A stretch of DNA of 64,000 bases from Castor canadensis (Eukaryota > Chordata > Mammalia > Rodentia > Castoridae): contig NC_133390.1 in the NCBI RefSeq assembly GCF_047511655.1, positions 97,161,583-97,225,582 of the forward strand, given 5' to 3'. Both the position numbers and the translations under genes were made by a program. Position 1 is the first letter of the stretch. Every line of letters begins with the position of its first letter. Of this stretch, positions 43,322 through 54,279 are shown piece by piece. The notes beneath the pieces are model-generated. The model ran no database searches, was not told the DNA's origin, and saw nothing but the letters and a program-made list of their open reading frames with translations.

Positions 43322-43825
43322 GCATGGTTGGGACAGTGGCCTTGGTAGCAGCATTGGCTGGTATTTCCTATGGAGTAGTCAATAATTATCTTACCTCCAA
43401 AAGTCTACTACAATGGCGGAGTTGGTGGCAGAGGATACAAAACTGACCTGTAAGGACCTCCAGAAATTCCACAATTCTCTAGCAGAAGTGATTGGACCAT
43501 TGTCTGTCCCTTGACTTTCCAGGCTAAACAGGGAGGGCTATGTGCTGTTGTTAACACCTCCTGCTGCACATACATTAGTACCTCAGGGATGGTAGAGGAA
43601 AGAAGGGCAGACAAAATACTTCAACAAGCAAAATGGCTTAAGGAACAGTACCTGCAGTCACAGGTATCATCCCAGCTGTGGAATCAGATTAAGACCCGGT
43701 TGGCCTCTGTTTCCTGGTTTCTTCCCCTTCTGGGGCAGTTATTAGCTAGTCTCCTGTTCCTCATCTCTGGACTCTGCATTTTCAATCTTTTAGTAAAATT
43801 TGTCTCCTTTCATTTAGAATAAATC
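43322..43825 (+). pseudogene. env: ERV-B envelope transmembrane subunit (TM), frameshifted
   Basis: Membrane-fusion subunit. The fusion-peptide-like hydrophobic run lies directly after the furin site but in the frame starting at 43321, where it stays open to about 43446. A frame change and a TAA near 43450 follow. From 43511 to 43822 a continuous segment holds the immunosuppressive-loop-like motif AKQGGLCAVV, the disulfide motif Cys-X6-Cys-Cys, a heptad-like helix, a membrane span (about 43720-43795) and a short tail NLLVKF. Overall similar to class I gamma-type TMs. At least two frame changes separate it from SU, so no full Env is made. Confidence 0.85.
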
Positions 43826-44018
43826 AGACTCCAAATGGTCTTGCAGATGGAATCACTGCCTCCTCAGATCCACTGCCGTCTGCTGGACTGGCCAGCATTC
43901 CCCTTCAAGGATGTGCCCTGACTGCAACCCTACAGCGTCCCTATTCAGCAAGAAGAAGCCAGAGCGGTCATCGCCCTGATCCCAAATCATAGTCAGAGTG
44001 CCATCCAAGAGGAAGGTA
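43826..44018 (+). other. ERV-B 3' untranslated stretch with purine tract
   Basis: Between the TM stop and the 3' LTR. It ends with AAGAGGAAGG at 44007-44016, the best candidate polypurine tract. The 89-94-codon minus-strand frames that cross into the LTR are antisense artefacts. Confidence 0.55.
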
Positions 44019-44439
44019 TGAGGGATAGGTAGCAGTATATAGGCAGTCAGAGAAAGATGGTGGATTCCACATGGCACAAGTGACACAGGGGCTTCTTCCC
44101 AACATGGGAAGGGAAGACCCCTGCACTTCCATATCACTCAGCTCGCAGGCAGGGGATGCAGCCAGGGATATGGAAAGACCATGGAGGACCGAGGAGGACA
44201 AAAGTCTAGGCAAATTGAAAGGGAGGGTATACCTCACACCACCTGGAGAGCGGGAGGAGAGGATCTTAAAAGAGGAAATCCTGGCAGAAGTCAGCGTACT
44301 ACCGATTTCTGGGTCCCCTCCTCCTTGGAGGACTTCCCTGCTTTTTTTTTTTTTTCCCCTGCTTTTATTTCATGTTCTGTTGCCCTAATAAACTTCACTA
44401 AACTCTCACTTTTCCTGCCTCTTAGTTCTTTATTAGGCA
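44019..44439 (+). mobile_element. 3' LTR of ERV-B
   Basis: Starts TGAGGGATAG (TG at 44019), homologous to 38923. Contains AATAAA at 44387-44392 and probably ends near CA at 44438-44439. There is a T14 run at 44342-44355. The exact end is uncertain and I could not see a matching target duplication. Confidence 0.75.
44387..44392 (+). promoter_or_regulatory. AATAAA polyadenylation signal of ERV-B 3' LTR
   Basis: The exact hexamer in the R region of the LTR, about 50 bp before the likely LTR end. Confidence 0.75.
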
Positions 44440-44444
44440 GAAAA

Positions 44445-45735
44445 ACTAGAACTATATTCCTAGATGGTAACACAAGCTTATTACTTTGTATTCAGGTCTC
44501 TTATCTGCCTTATTTACTGAAGAAAAGAGTGCACAGTTTCTAGTAATACCACATGGTTAAGTTACTGAAACACCATTATGCAAGAATCTCAGGAATGCCA
44601 GTGAAAGGACAGCTTGGTATTCAAAAATAAATAGAAAGGACTTCTCTTAGTTGTAGCCACATGTACTTTCCACTGCACTACAGCTCTCCAGCAGATTTAA
44701 TTTCTATCTGGTTTGTCTTCAGAATTGGGGAGGAGGAATCAAATGTGGCAGACGCTGGACTTGGAGCCACACCCACTCAAGCAGCATTATTGGCTCAGTC
44801 CTGGAAGCCAGTAACACTTCCAGCCCCAGGGAAACCTTGGTTCCAAAACTTTCCATCATTCCACAAGGGAGTTCTTTTTGTAGAAGGCTTTTGGCTGTTC
44901 CTGAAGCGTTCTCTCATTTTGTCTTTTAAAACACATTTTGTAGGGTTGGAACATTGTAGGGTTTTTTTCCTCCCTCTTCATCCAGATGTTTCTGGTTCTC
45001 AGGATGTACACCTGTGAAGCTGGGTCACTAGGGAGAAACACTTCAGTTTTATTTATGCAAAGAAGAATGTGGTCTTCACAAATGTTTAAAATGGTCATTT
45101 TGTTCCCAGGACTCAGTTGCAGGACTGGCTCACTTAGTATTTGCAGAGATATGAAAGAAAAATGTTAAGATCAAAATCATTTGATTATTAAAATTTTTTG
45201 ACTGCGTATTGCATATTTTGGCTTCTCCAGAACTATTCTAGGTGCTGGGAATACAGAGGCAGACAAAAAAAATACGAAATCTTTGCTGTAGTTAGGAAAG
45301 AACGCAAGGGAAGATGGACAAGTTACAATAATAACAAGTAAGTAATACATAGTTTGTTAGATGAAATTTTCCTCAAGTTTGGAAGATAAATTTATACACT
45401 GGGATGTCTGTTTTTAACCAGGCAAGTGATCTACTTGTTTGGTTGAGAGATGATAGAGACACCGTGTCTGCTGCAATACCTGACACATAGTAGGTACTCA
45501 GAATATTAGTTTCTGTTCTTTTCCTAGCTTGGGCTACCAATCCAACCAAAGCATTTTTGCGTACTGTCTTAGAATCACCTTTAAAATTCTATTGCTGGCA
45601 ATCTAGACTTTTTCCTACTATGAACCTCAAAAATAAATTATTCTTTTACCTACTACTTTTTACTAAATAAATTATTTAAACTTTTACCTATTTCAATGCC
45701 ATTTTCACATTTTTAGGTATTTGTTAAATGAGTAG
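44445..45735. other. mostly unrecognised; L2 3' end near 45440-45510
   Basis: The only recognisable piece is 'acctgacacatagtaggtactcagaatatt' at about 45478-45507, an L2 or MIR 3' end in sense. The open frames 44661-45017 and 44856-45098 overlap and have no domain. Confidence 0.45.
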
Positions 45736-45737
45736 CC

Positions 45738-46215
45738 CACCATCTTCATTCAGGCTGCTATGACAAATATACCATAGCCTGAGTGGCGTTTAAGCCACAG
45801 AAATTTCTTCTTCTTTTTTTTTGTTCAGACAGGATCTTACTATGGAGCCCTGGCTGGCCTAAAACTGATGCTCTTCCTGACACAGCCTCTGTGGCGCTGG
45901 GATTATAGCCATGTAATATTACACCTGGCTTGGAAACTTATTTCTTGCAGTCCTAGAGTTTGGAAGTCTGAGATCCAAAGACAGCCTGGTCAGGTTCTGG
46001 TGAGGGCCCTCTGCTGGGTGTCAGATTGCTATCTTCTTTTGTGACAGAAAGATCATAAGAAAGTTCTATGGGGACCCTTCTATAAGGGCACTAATCCCAT
46101 TCATGAGGGTTCCACCCTAATCATGTCCAAAAGGTCCCACCTCCTAATTCCAACACACTATGGGCTAGGATTTCAGCATACGAATTTGAGGGGATTGGAT
46201 ACAAGCATTCAATTC
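45738..46215 (+). mobile_element. ancient interspersed repeat, split by a B1
   Basis: Starts 'ttcaggctgctatgacaaatataccatagcctgagtgg', resumes after the SINE with 'ttgcagtcctagagtttggaag', and runs to 'ataagggcactaatcccattcatgagggttccacc' and 'caacacactatgggctaggatttcagcatacgaattt'. This is a widespread mammalian repeat. I leave the family unnamed. Confidence 0.6.
45811..45931 (-). mobile_element. B1 SINE monomer
   Basis: Antisense B1 ('cagacaggatcttactatggagccctggctggcc'), with the T-run tail at 45813-45822. The repeat around it (45738-46215) continues on both sides. Flanks GAAATTTCTTC and GAAACTTATTTCTT are a weak target duplication. Confidence 0.82.
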
Positions 46216-46219
46216 CACC

Positions 46220-47355
46220 ACACACTAAGAATCACTGCTGTAAGACTCATTTCTAGCAAAATGTATTACCTAACCCCAAGCCTGAGGGTCTTGAAGTGCA
46301 GTCATGATGGTAGTTCATATCCATCAAAGGTTTCTGTCAGTCACCCAATTTATTCTAAGTCATTTTCATAATAACTAGCATCAAAAAGCTACTGTCTGTC
46401 ATGCACACTGACAGACAATAAGAATATAGAAATGATGAAGTCACTATTCTTGCTCTTAAAAGCAATGGGCAGCAGTGACTCTAAAATAGATAGTAAGATA
46501 AAGTCCAATAGACCAAGTATTTTAGGGGCCCAAGGAAGGAGAAGTTATTTTTATATGTGGAAGGAGAAAGGAGGAGGACCTGTAGAGTGGTTTCAACAGA
46601 GGTCTAGACCCCAAGATGAGCCATTTAGGACTGCACCATCTGAGGGCCTGGGAAGGGAGCCAGGAAAGTGTGTGTGTCCCATGAGCTGTCTTGTTTGCCT
46701 ACAATGCAGGATGTACAAAGGGCACTGTGGGAGACAGGTCTGCAAGGGGTGCTTGGTCACAACATGAGTTCCTGTAAAGGGAGAGGGGTGTTTCATGTGG
46801 CACATCTTGAGACTTTTAAGCCAAAAGTACAAGAATGGTTCTGCATCAGGCAGCATTAGGCCTCGTACTCTATGGGGAGAGGTGGAGATGGAATAATAAC
46901 CACCCACCCAAGAAGGAATGAGGATCATAAATGTAGTTTAACTGAGGGAATTTTAAAAGGCTGGAGTTCAAGATATTAGCTGATTCTGGTTTACTGGCTT
47001 TGTGGCACCTCTCATAATTTGAAGTTGCCTTGTCTATGTCTTTATAATCTTTCTCCCTCACTCCCTCTAATGTCCACCAGAGGAGGGCTCTTGTCTCTCT
47101 CCTTTGCTGCATCCCTGGGCTCCACAATGGTTCCTGAAACACAGTAGGTATTCAATAAATGTGTTGAACAATTGAATGGCCAGGGCGGAAATAGAATTGA
47201 TGACTTCACCAACAACTGATGCAAAACAGGTGGAAAGCAGAAGTGTTGAGATGCTGGGAGGAGAGTTTCCAGACTGTTCTCTAGAAAAATGTTAAATACA
47301 AGGCCTCAATTTCTTTCCCATGAATCAACTCACATGCTTTTGCATTTTCACTGTG
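46220..47355. other. mostly unrecognised; L2 3' end at 47040-47170
   Basis: 'gttcctgaaacacagtaggtattcaataaatgtgttgaac' at about 47128-47168 is an L2 sense 3' terminus. The open frames 46432-46767 and 46593-46928 are on opposite strands of the same stretch and have no domain. Confidence 0.45.
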
Positions 47356-47364
47356 ACTCTTTCT

Positions 47365-47680
47365 TTTTTTTTTACCCCAGATATAACAATTTATTTATTT
47401 ATTTTATAGTTTTTACATTTACTCACATGTGTACACATTGTTCGGCCCACCTCACCCACTCTACCCCTCATGAGCTTTCTTTACAACCACTTTTGTCATG
47501 GCGTTTAGACCCACGGATTTCTTTCTACTGTTATTGTTCATTTGGTGTTTCATTTTATGTTTTTTGTTTGGTTGTTTTTTGTTTTTACTTTTTGATCAGA
47601 GGATTGGTAGTGAAGCTTGTCTTGCATCTTTTATTGTGAATGTTTTCAAGAGAGAAGGTCCCTTTCCCTCTTCTATCAGG
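47365..47680 (-). mobile_element. possible L1 3' UTR fragment, antisense
   Basis: A T run followed by 'acaatttatttatttattttatagtttttacatttactcacatg' and a C-rich block. The composition resembles a rodent L1 3' end on the minus strand, but I could not match it firmly. Confidence 0.35.
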
Positions 47681-47860
47681 ACCCGTGAGGGCATATACAG
47701 TGAGTCACCAAGGCGCATCTATAACTAGGAAGTCAAGAATCCAGGCTTTCCTGGATTGTGTGCAATCCCCACAGTAAAGAAACACAAATCCTGCCTCCAA
47801 GATTGAAACACTTTTTAAAAGAGGCAGTACATTTTGTGAGTTACTATTATACTAAAAGTA

Positions 47861-48189
47861 GACAGGGGCACTGGTGCCTCATGCCTGTAATCCTAGCTAC
47901 TCAGGAGGTGGTGATTGGGAGGATTGTAGTGTGAGGTCAACCCTGGGCAAAAAGTTGCCAAGACCTTATCTCAACAGAAAAATCTGGGCATGGTGGCAGG
48001 CACCTGCCATCCCACCTACTGCAAGAAGCATAAATAGAAGGATCTTGGTCTAAGCTGGCCTGGGCAAAAAGCAAGACCTTATCTTCAAAATAACCAGAGC
48101 AAAAAGGGCTGCAGGTGTGTCTCAAGTGGTAGAGCTCCTGCCTAGTAATGCAAAACCCTGGGTTCAAAACCCCAGTACTGCCAAAAACC
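47861..48189 (+). mobile_element. B1-B1-ID heterotrimeric SINE
   Basis: First B1-like unit 47861-47975 ('ctggtgcctcatgcctgtaatcctagctactc'), second 47985-48090 ('gggcatggtggcaggcacctgcc'), ID unit 48105-48180 ('tctcaagtggtagagctcctgcctag', 'gggttcaaaaccccagtac'). The monomer order and linker (AAGCAAGACC... AAAAAGGG) match 6188-6512. Confidence 0.87.
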
Positions 48190-48194
48190 TAGGA

Positions 48195-50245
48195 AGAATA
48201 GATTTTCAAATCCTTTATGCAAAGAAAGGGCAGGTCAGAAGAAGAAACTGCCTCAGGGAAGTGGAAAGGATTGGATATGTGACTCAAGGTGGATGTTTGA
48301 GAAGTAGCCTGGTAGCCTCTGTGAAATGGGGAGTATAAGTGTTTCTGAGAGGAAATTTATGGAACCAGGAATTAGGTCTAAAGAATTTGCTGCCTTTTAC
48401 TGTAAGTAGTGGCCTTGTTCACGTGGGGGATATCCGGAAAGAGTTTCCGAGGAAGGGCTGGCTCCTGTGTTGTGAAGATTAGGGAAGGGAAAAACAGAGG
48501 AGGAATATTGCTCTCCAAGGTGTTCCTGAAACATGGGAGTGGTGGTGGTATGAGAAGCCACTGTGCACCTGTGTGCTAGGCAGGAAGTTCTAGAAGTGGC
48601 TTTACCCAAGGCCAGGCAAGGCATGAGAAATGGGTGGTGCTGATGGGTGCAGCAAGGGGAGCTGGAGGTTCCTTCCTTTCAACACGTTGTACAACGCCAG
48701 GGGTGGCACTCATATGCTACTGTGTCAACATGACTGTGCTCATGAACTCTACTCCCTATCCCTAGGGAGATGAAAGTTCTGCATTTGGGTGTGAGAATTC
48801 TTCTGAACTAGCTCAAACAACAGAGGTGAGCCATCATTTATCCTGTGCCTTCCATGGGTAGAACTGGGCTCTGTTTCCATCTCTTAGTATTGCCTTCCTG
48901 TGTGTGTTAGGTTTGTTATGTCCTATTGTAACTTTCCCCATGCTTTACTTGAGTGATTGGGGCTGGAAGTGTGTGTGTGTGTGTACTGGAGGAGAGTATG
49001 TGCTACTTTTCTTAACAGTTCCACCAGAATCACATGGGAAAGATAGGGAAGAGTAATTTCTTCTGGATATCGGGTGCCATTGCCTTCTAGGTCATGGGTG
49101 GTGAGGAGACCAAAATAAAATAAAATGTTTATAAGGGAATTGAGAAGGATTGCTGGGGGGCCACTAATAATAATATCTGTTTTAATTGTGTGTTGAAAAT
49201 TACTTCCTTAAACAGTTTTTCTTCCTTGATGAAGTAATTCTATTATATTCTTAAAGAAATTTGACATGAAAATTTTTGATGCAAAATCTTCTTTTAAGGC
49301 CAATTTACAGCCTTAATTAATATGGATTGGAGAGTGATTATGCAATTCTTCTAGAAATGACTATTCCTGGATTAAGTCGTAATGAGTATTTTATAGAAAA
49401 GTGAATACATAGTGTGTGTTTTCAATCTTTGTCATCTGGTTCTACTCTCTGTTTGGCAACAGTATTTTATGCGTGGCTCTGTTAGTGCAGCCAAAGCTCT
49501 CACATACTTCACAACTTGCCACTCTTTTCAAAGATTTAGTTAGAGGCTAAAGCTTATAGCACATGCTGACGGATTAAGCATCTTAAGTGAGAGTCTCTAG
49601 GGCCCAAAATATCTCTTGTACCCACACATTTCCTGGTAGGCCAAACTTCACAAAACAAACACAGATGACCTCTCGCCCATCTAGTCTTCCGGAAAGTTTA
49701 GAAATGATGCAACCTTTTGGCAATATGATATGACACATTGCTTTACTTGAGCTTTACTTCCTTCATTCTGCACAAGCGTGGACAAACAAGTATTTACATC
49801 CACACTGCCCCGGACTCAGAAACAGAATCTCCCCAGCTTTAAGAAGAGAGGACATTCAGGAGATAGCCTCAGTTGAGGAAGAACAAGTCAACACGTGACA
49901 GCAGGGAAAGTCTCGTGGTTGCTTCATAGTGACATCCAAGACACATGAAAAAGTAGAAGCTGGTTGTCCTGTCAATACCTTGGTTCCCTTTCCTTTCTTC
50001 TTTCTCCCTGCGTGCAGGAATAACAATATCTGGAATCAACACAGGGTCCTTCTTCAGAGGCTGGGAGTATTTTCCACACTTGGAGTGGCTGGGTTTGTGC
50101 TGTGCCTTTGCAGGACAGTGTGAGCTACAAAATTTCCTACCACACTGCTGCCGCCCCATTTCTCTCTCTGCTATTAGCACAGCTCTCAAGCCAGCTTCCT
50201 TCCCAAGATGGCCTATTCTGATTTCCCTTATTCAATAGACATAAA
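48195..50245. other. no recognised feature over about 2 kb
   Basis: I recognise no repeat family apart from a short (TG)n at about 48969-48984. Several open frames under 110 codons exist without domains. Unique-looking DNA, AT-rich at 49120-49420. Confidence 0.4.
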
Positions 50246-50254
50246 TCAATCTTT

Positions 50255-50930
50255 TTTTAAAATTTTATTTTACTTTTTTTATTGTGCTGGGTGGGTGTAC
50301 ATTGTGGCATATACACAGGTTCTTACGCTGTATCAAATGTATCATACTTGAATTCACCCCCTCCACCTCTCTCCTTTATCCCCCCTCACTCCATTACTGG
50401 AATAGTTTCAACAGGTATCATTTTTGCATTTGCATATATCTGCACACAGTTTTTGCACCAGATTCACCCTCCTACCCCCTTTTCCTGCCACCTCCCTCCT
50501 CCCACTGGTACCAACCCCCCAGACAGGACCTGTTTCACCCTCCTGTTTTCTGATTTTATAGAAGAAAAAAAGAAAAGAAAAGGGAAAAAAAGTGACATTT
50601 TTGCTTGTTTGAGATACAGGGAGCTACACAGGGAGTTTTCTTGTGCTATTTCCATGTTCATATGTGTTATAACCCCAATTGGTTCATCTTCTCTATTTTT
50701 CTTCATTCTGCCTTAATCCTTTCTTATGATGGTTTCAGCCGGTTTAAGATTTGTATATTCATTCTTGTATAGAACCATATTAACCTTCTTACTTCCTTCC
50801 TTTATCCTCCTCATCTTGTATGTCACCTCTCCTGAGCATGACCTGTTTTTCATAATATTTCTGTATTTGTATTAGGTCTATATTCCACATAGGAGAGAGA
50901 ACACTCTGTCTTTGGCCTTCTTAAATCAAC
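50255..50930 (-). mobile_element. L1 3' fragment, antisense, with 3' UTR
   Basis: Starts with a T-rich run and 'attgtgctgggtgggtgtacattgtggcatatac', a 3' UTR complement also seen (plus strand) at 62986-63312. A C-rich tract is at 50370-50530. The ORF2-end part is at 50600-50930. The two open frames of 144 and 89 codons here are only L1 3' UTR. Confidence 0.82.
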
Positions 50931-50934
50931 CTTT

Positions 50935-51675
50935 GAGTGTTGGTTAGTGTGCTTGGGCCTCTTTTACCACTTTTTGATTATTCTGTGCACTTTTTTTTCT
51001 GATTCCAAGACAGAGAAGCTATGTCTTTTTTGTTTCCTAGAGCTCTTTTGTTTGTTTTTCTTTAGGATTCTTTTCCCTGCAATTTCCTGATTACGTTGTT
51101 TACTCCTAAAAGATAACCTGTACTTACAAGTGCCACAATTCACAATTATTATGTGTAAGCAGGCACAACCTAATAAGAAAGTTTGGACAAAGGAGTGGTC
51201 CCAAACTATTAAACTCCAAGGCTCCTCACACTCAGTCCCCACCTGTTTCTCCTTACAACGTATTTCATATGACAATGCTTCTTCAACTACATAAAATAAT
51301 GACCAGCTGTTTCCATTTCCAGTCTGTCAAGGTCCCACGTGCAGTCCTACTGTGTGTACTAGCGTGAAACTTGGGCAACATGCAATTTGTCACAAGCTCT
51401 GCATGGCCTGTGCCCATCCAAGGGAAGAGGCCACTGGCCATGCAAGGTCAAGCTGCTCATGTTTCTGCAGCTTGCTCTCCAGTTCTTTACTGGTATGGTC
51501 ACAGAATGTAACTCACAATTCACAGTCCACCGATCACAGTTTGGGTAGCACAGATTCAGGGCCCCAGCTTTGTCAGATTATCAGCATGTTTTGAACATTG
51601 GATGTTATTGCCTTGAAGTTTTGAACTGAGGTGACTCTGTAGCCTGCACCGCCCCATTCCCCTAGCTTTGTCTGG
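50935..51675. other. no recognised feature
   Basis: Unique-looking sequence. The open frame 50964-51275 has no recognisable domain. Confidence 0.4.
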
Positions 51676-51679
51676 ATCA

Positions 51680-52420
51680 CCTCAATTTTTTTATTGAGAA
51701 ATAACTCACATAACATAAAATTCACCATGTTACAATGTCAGTGCAGTGGTTTTTAATACAGCTATAATGCTGAGCAATCGTCACCACTGTCTAATTGTGG
51801 AACATTTCTTTTACCTCTGAAGAAATTTGTACCCATTAGCAGTCACTTCCCTTCCCAACCTCTCCCCAGCTCTGGGAGCCACCACTTTTCACCTCTATGA
51901 ACCTCCTCATTTTCTTCTAATGGAATCACAGGATTTGTGGCTTTTTGTGACTTACAGCAACATTTTCAAGGTTCATCCACATTGTATCAGTTCTTCATTC
52001 CTTTTTTATGGATGAATTGTATTCCATTGTATGGATATTCTGCATATTGTTTACGCAGTCATTAATTAGTTAACATTTGAGTTGCTTCTGCTTTTTAGCT
52101 ATTATGAATAATAATGCTAGTAACATGTACTAGTTTTTAATTTTAATTTTAAAAAAAGAACTTTTATTTAACATGGAGCTTTTATTTTCTTTTTTTGTTA
52201 TCATCTTCCTATTTTTCTTAATTCTTATAAATGGTTCCTTAAAAAAATGAACATTTGACAAGATGGAATATTTCCGACTACTTGCAGTATGCTTCTTTGA
52301 GCTGACAATTTGTCTGAATTTTTATTATAGTTTTAAAATATGTGGATATATGTTTTCATTTCTCTCAGGCATGTACATTTGAATGAATTTGCTGCATCGT
52401 GTGGAATCTCTATGCTTGGC
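51680..52420 (-). mobile_element. old L1 3' end, antisense
   Basis: 'ttattgagaaataactcacataacataaaattcacc', 'tcttctaatggaatcacagg' and 'ttcctttttatggatgaattgtattccattgtatgg' are complements of the old L1 3' region. Part of 52140-52320 is unrecognised filler. A SINE trimer follows and the L1 resumes at 52747. Confidence 0.72.
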
Positions 52421-52746
52421 TTTTTTGAGTAGGACTGGGGTTTGAACTCAGGGCTTTGCACTTGGTAGGCAGGTGTTCTACCACTTGAGCCACTCTGCTG
52501 GTCCTTTTTGTTCTGGTTATTTTTGTGATAGGGATGTGCTTTATGCCTGGGTCCATTTGGACCACCATCTTCCTCTTTTAGACTTCCCACTGTAGCTGGG
52601 GTGACAGGCACAGGCCACCACACCCAGCTTTTTCTGTCGAGATAGGGCTTTCATAAACTTTTGCCTTTGTTGGCCTGAAACTGTGATTCTTGCAATCTTA
52701 GGGTCCTGGGTGGCTGGTGGGATAGTTGTGAACCACTGTGCCTGGG
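52421..52746 (-). mobile_element. B1-B1-ID heterotrimeric SINE, antisense
   Basis: Plus-strand order is ID complement (52430-52505), second-B1 complement (52510-52625), first-B1 complement (52630-52746), the mirror of the trimers at 6188 and 47861. The ID part has intact A- and B-box complements. Nested in an old L1. Confidence 0.83.
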
Positions 52747-52912
52747 AGTATTCTTAATTTTTTGAGGAATTGCCAGTCTGTTTTCTAAAGTGGCTGCACC
52801 ACTTTACATTCCTACTAGCAATACATGAACTTCCAGTTTTTTCACATTCCTACCAGCATTTTTTCTTTTCAAAAATATTATAGCCATCCTAGTGGGCACC
52901 ATAAATATTTTT
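52747..52912 (-). mobile_element. old L1, antisense, continuation
   Basis: Resumes after the SINE with 'gaggaattgccagtctgttttctaaagtggctgcacc' and 'ttcctactagcaatacatgaac', the L1 ORF2 complement. Confidence 0.72.
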
Positions 52913-53009
52913 CTTCTTTGAACTTGTCTATGACTCCTTCTCCGAGAATGAATCAACCTTTGTCTCCTGTCTGCTCTTATAAGACTATATAGAGCAGTAC
53001 TTATCAGAG

Positions 53010-53222
53010 TAGGTAATTTTTGAGCCTTTATGATATGCTAGGTACTAGGCTAAGTACGTAACATGTGAGACATTAAATTCTTTTATTTTGGGGAAGCTGA
53101 TGGTATTATCTCCATTTTCTAGACAAAAGCACAGGCACAGTGAATAAATTGTCTAAAATCATGCACCCATAGGGGCAAAGTTAGGCTTTGAACTCCTCAG
53201 AATGTCTGACTCCAAAGCCCAG
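53010..53222 (-). mobile_element. MIR SINE, antisense
   Basis: Nearly full-length antisense MIR: 'tgatatgctaggtactaggctaagtacgtaacatg', 'tggtattatctccattttctagac', then 'gcacaggcacagtgaataaattgtc'. Confidence 0.78.
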
Positions 53223-53261
53223 TGTTAGGCTTTCAATAAGTGGGAGCAATTAATACGGAAA

Positions 53262-53415
53262 TCTATCTGTGTCTGTCTGTCTATCTCTCTCTCTCCCTCT
53301 CCCTCTCTCAAACAGGTTCTTGCTATGTAGACCAGGCTGGTCTTGAACTTGTGCTCCTCCTGCTTCAGCCTCTGGAGTGCTAAGATTGTAGGCAGGCACC
53401 ACCACATATACAGCT
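53262..53415 (-). mobile_element. B1 SINE with (CT)n tail
   Basis: Classical antisense B1 ('ggttcttgctatgtagaccaggctggtcttgaact', 'gagtgctaagattgtaggcaggcacc'). The (CTGT/CTAT/CTCT)n tract at 53262-53309 replaces the usual A tail. Confidence 0.9.
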
Positions 53416-53419
53416 CTTG

Positions 53420-54275
53420 AAATCTCCCTATATAACAGGCTGGTATTGTCATACCAGAACTACAATGTTTCATTCCTGAAGATCTGGTAGAATTTTATTC
53501 TTACTTTACTCAAAAGTTTCTATGAAGTACAGTCATCAGTTCTCATTTTTCCATTCAGATAGGTCTTTCTTACATCTAAGCTTTGAAGACTGCCCAACTC
53601 CTAAAGCATATATTATACTTAGCATTTAAAACTCTGCAGTGTTGTTTGTTTATCCCCAAACACCTACCAGTCCTATCATACCAATGGATGCTCTTTTGAT
53701 TTCACATTTGAATTCGATCTTGAAGAAGACTACTTGGAATTCAGTTAACAATTAACATTTCTTCATCAAGTGATGCGTGCAGCAAAGATATTCTTTTCTC
53801 TCTACTGATTTCCCCTATCTGTCTTGGAAATGAGAGGATTCAAGATGCCACTTTACTAGTAAGGAAACCATTGCCACCTTCTGTTGTTGCACTTCTTATA
53901 ACACACAAGCCCTAACGATTATGTAACTGGGTGTCTCCTGGTGTGTGGCATGGGCTATTCCACTTGCTAGTGGTGTTTCTTAGGCAAGTTTGCTAATCTC
54001 TCCATATCTCCATTGCCTGTATAGAATGAGATAGTAAAACACTCCTTAAATAATAAGAGTGGTAATTGTAAGATAGATCTATCTATATGAATATCTGTAT
54101 CTATAGATACATGTCTGTGTTCTAAAGAGTAACAAATGCAAATAAACAGCAGACCTTGTCATAAAGAGCCTGTTTAAATCATTTGGTCATGAAATGCTCC
54201 TCTCCCTCCTTTACAAAACATCACTTCTATAAAAATTCGAGGTTCTGTACAACACCATCTTCCCTCCCCCATCTT
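53420..54275. other. no recognised feature
   Basis: AT-rich, with a short GATA/TATC-like patch at 54070-54105. No gene or repeat family recognised. Confidence 0.4.
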
Positions 54276-54279
54276 TTGT

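Larger units (their letters stand above)
38923..44439 (+). mobile_element. ERV-B: defective class I (gamma-type) endogenous retrovirus
   Basis: The order is partial 5' LTR (38923-about 39035), a damaged internal stretch, RT (about 39530-40850), RNase H (41515-41900), env SU (42302-43321), env TM (43322-43825) and 3' LTR (44019-about 44439). Gag, most of protease and the integrase are not recognisable, which indicates internal deletions. A later L1 insertion splits the RT. The first 51 bases of the two LTRs differ at 8 positions by hand count, so the provirus is old. Its Env TM has the Cys-X6-Cys-Cys spacing, unlike ERV-A. Confidence 0.87.

Noticed and set aside
43853..44237. 89-94-codon minus-strand frames at the ERV-B 3' end
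   Set aside because: Antisense of the 3' untranslated region and LTR; a related frame in the 5' LTR remnant (38773-38994) arises from the same LTR homology.
50282..50716. 144-codon open frame
   Set aside because: Lies wholly in an L1 3' UTR; His/Pro/Ser-rich from a C-rich tract.
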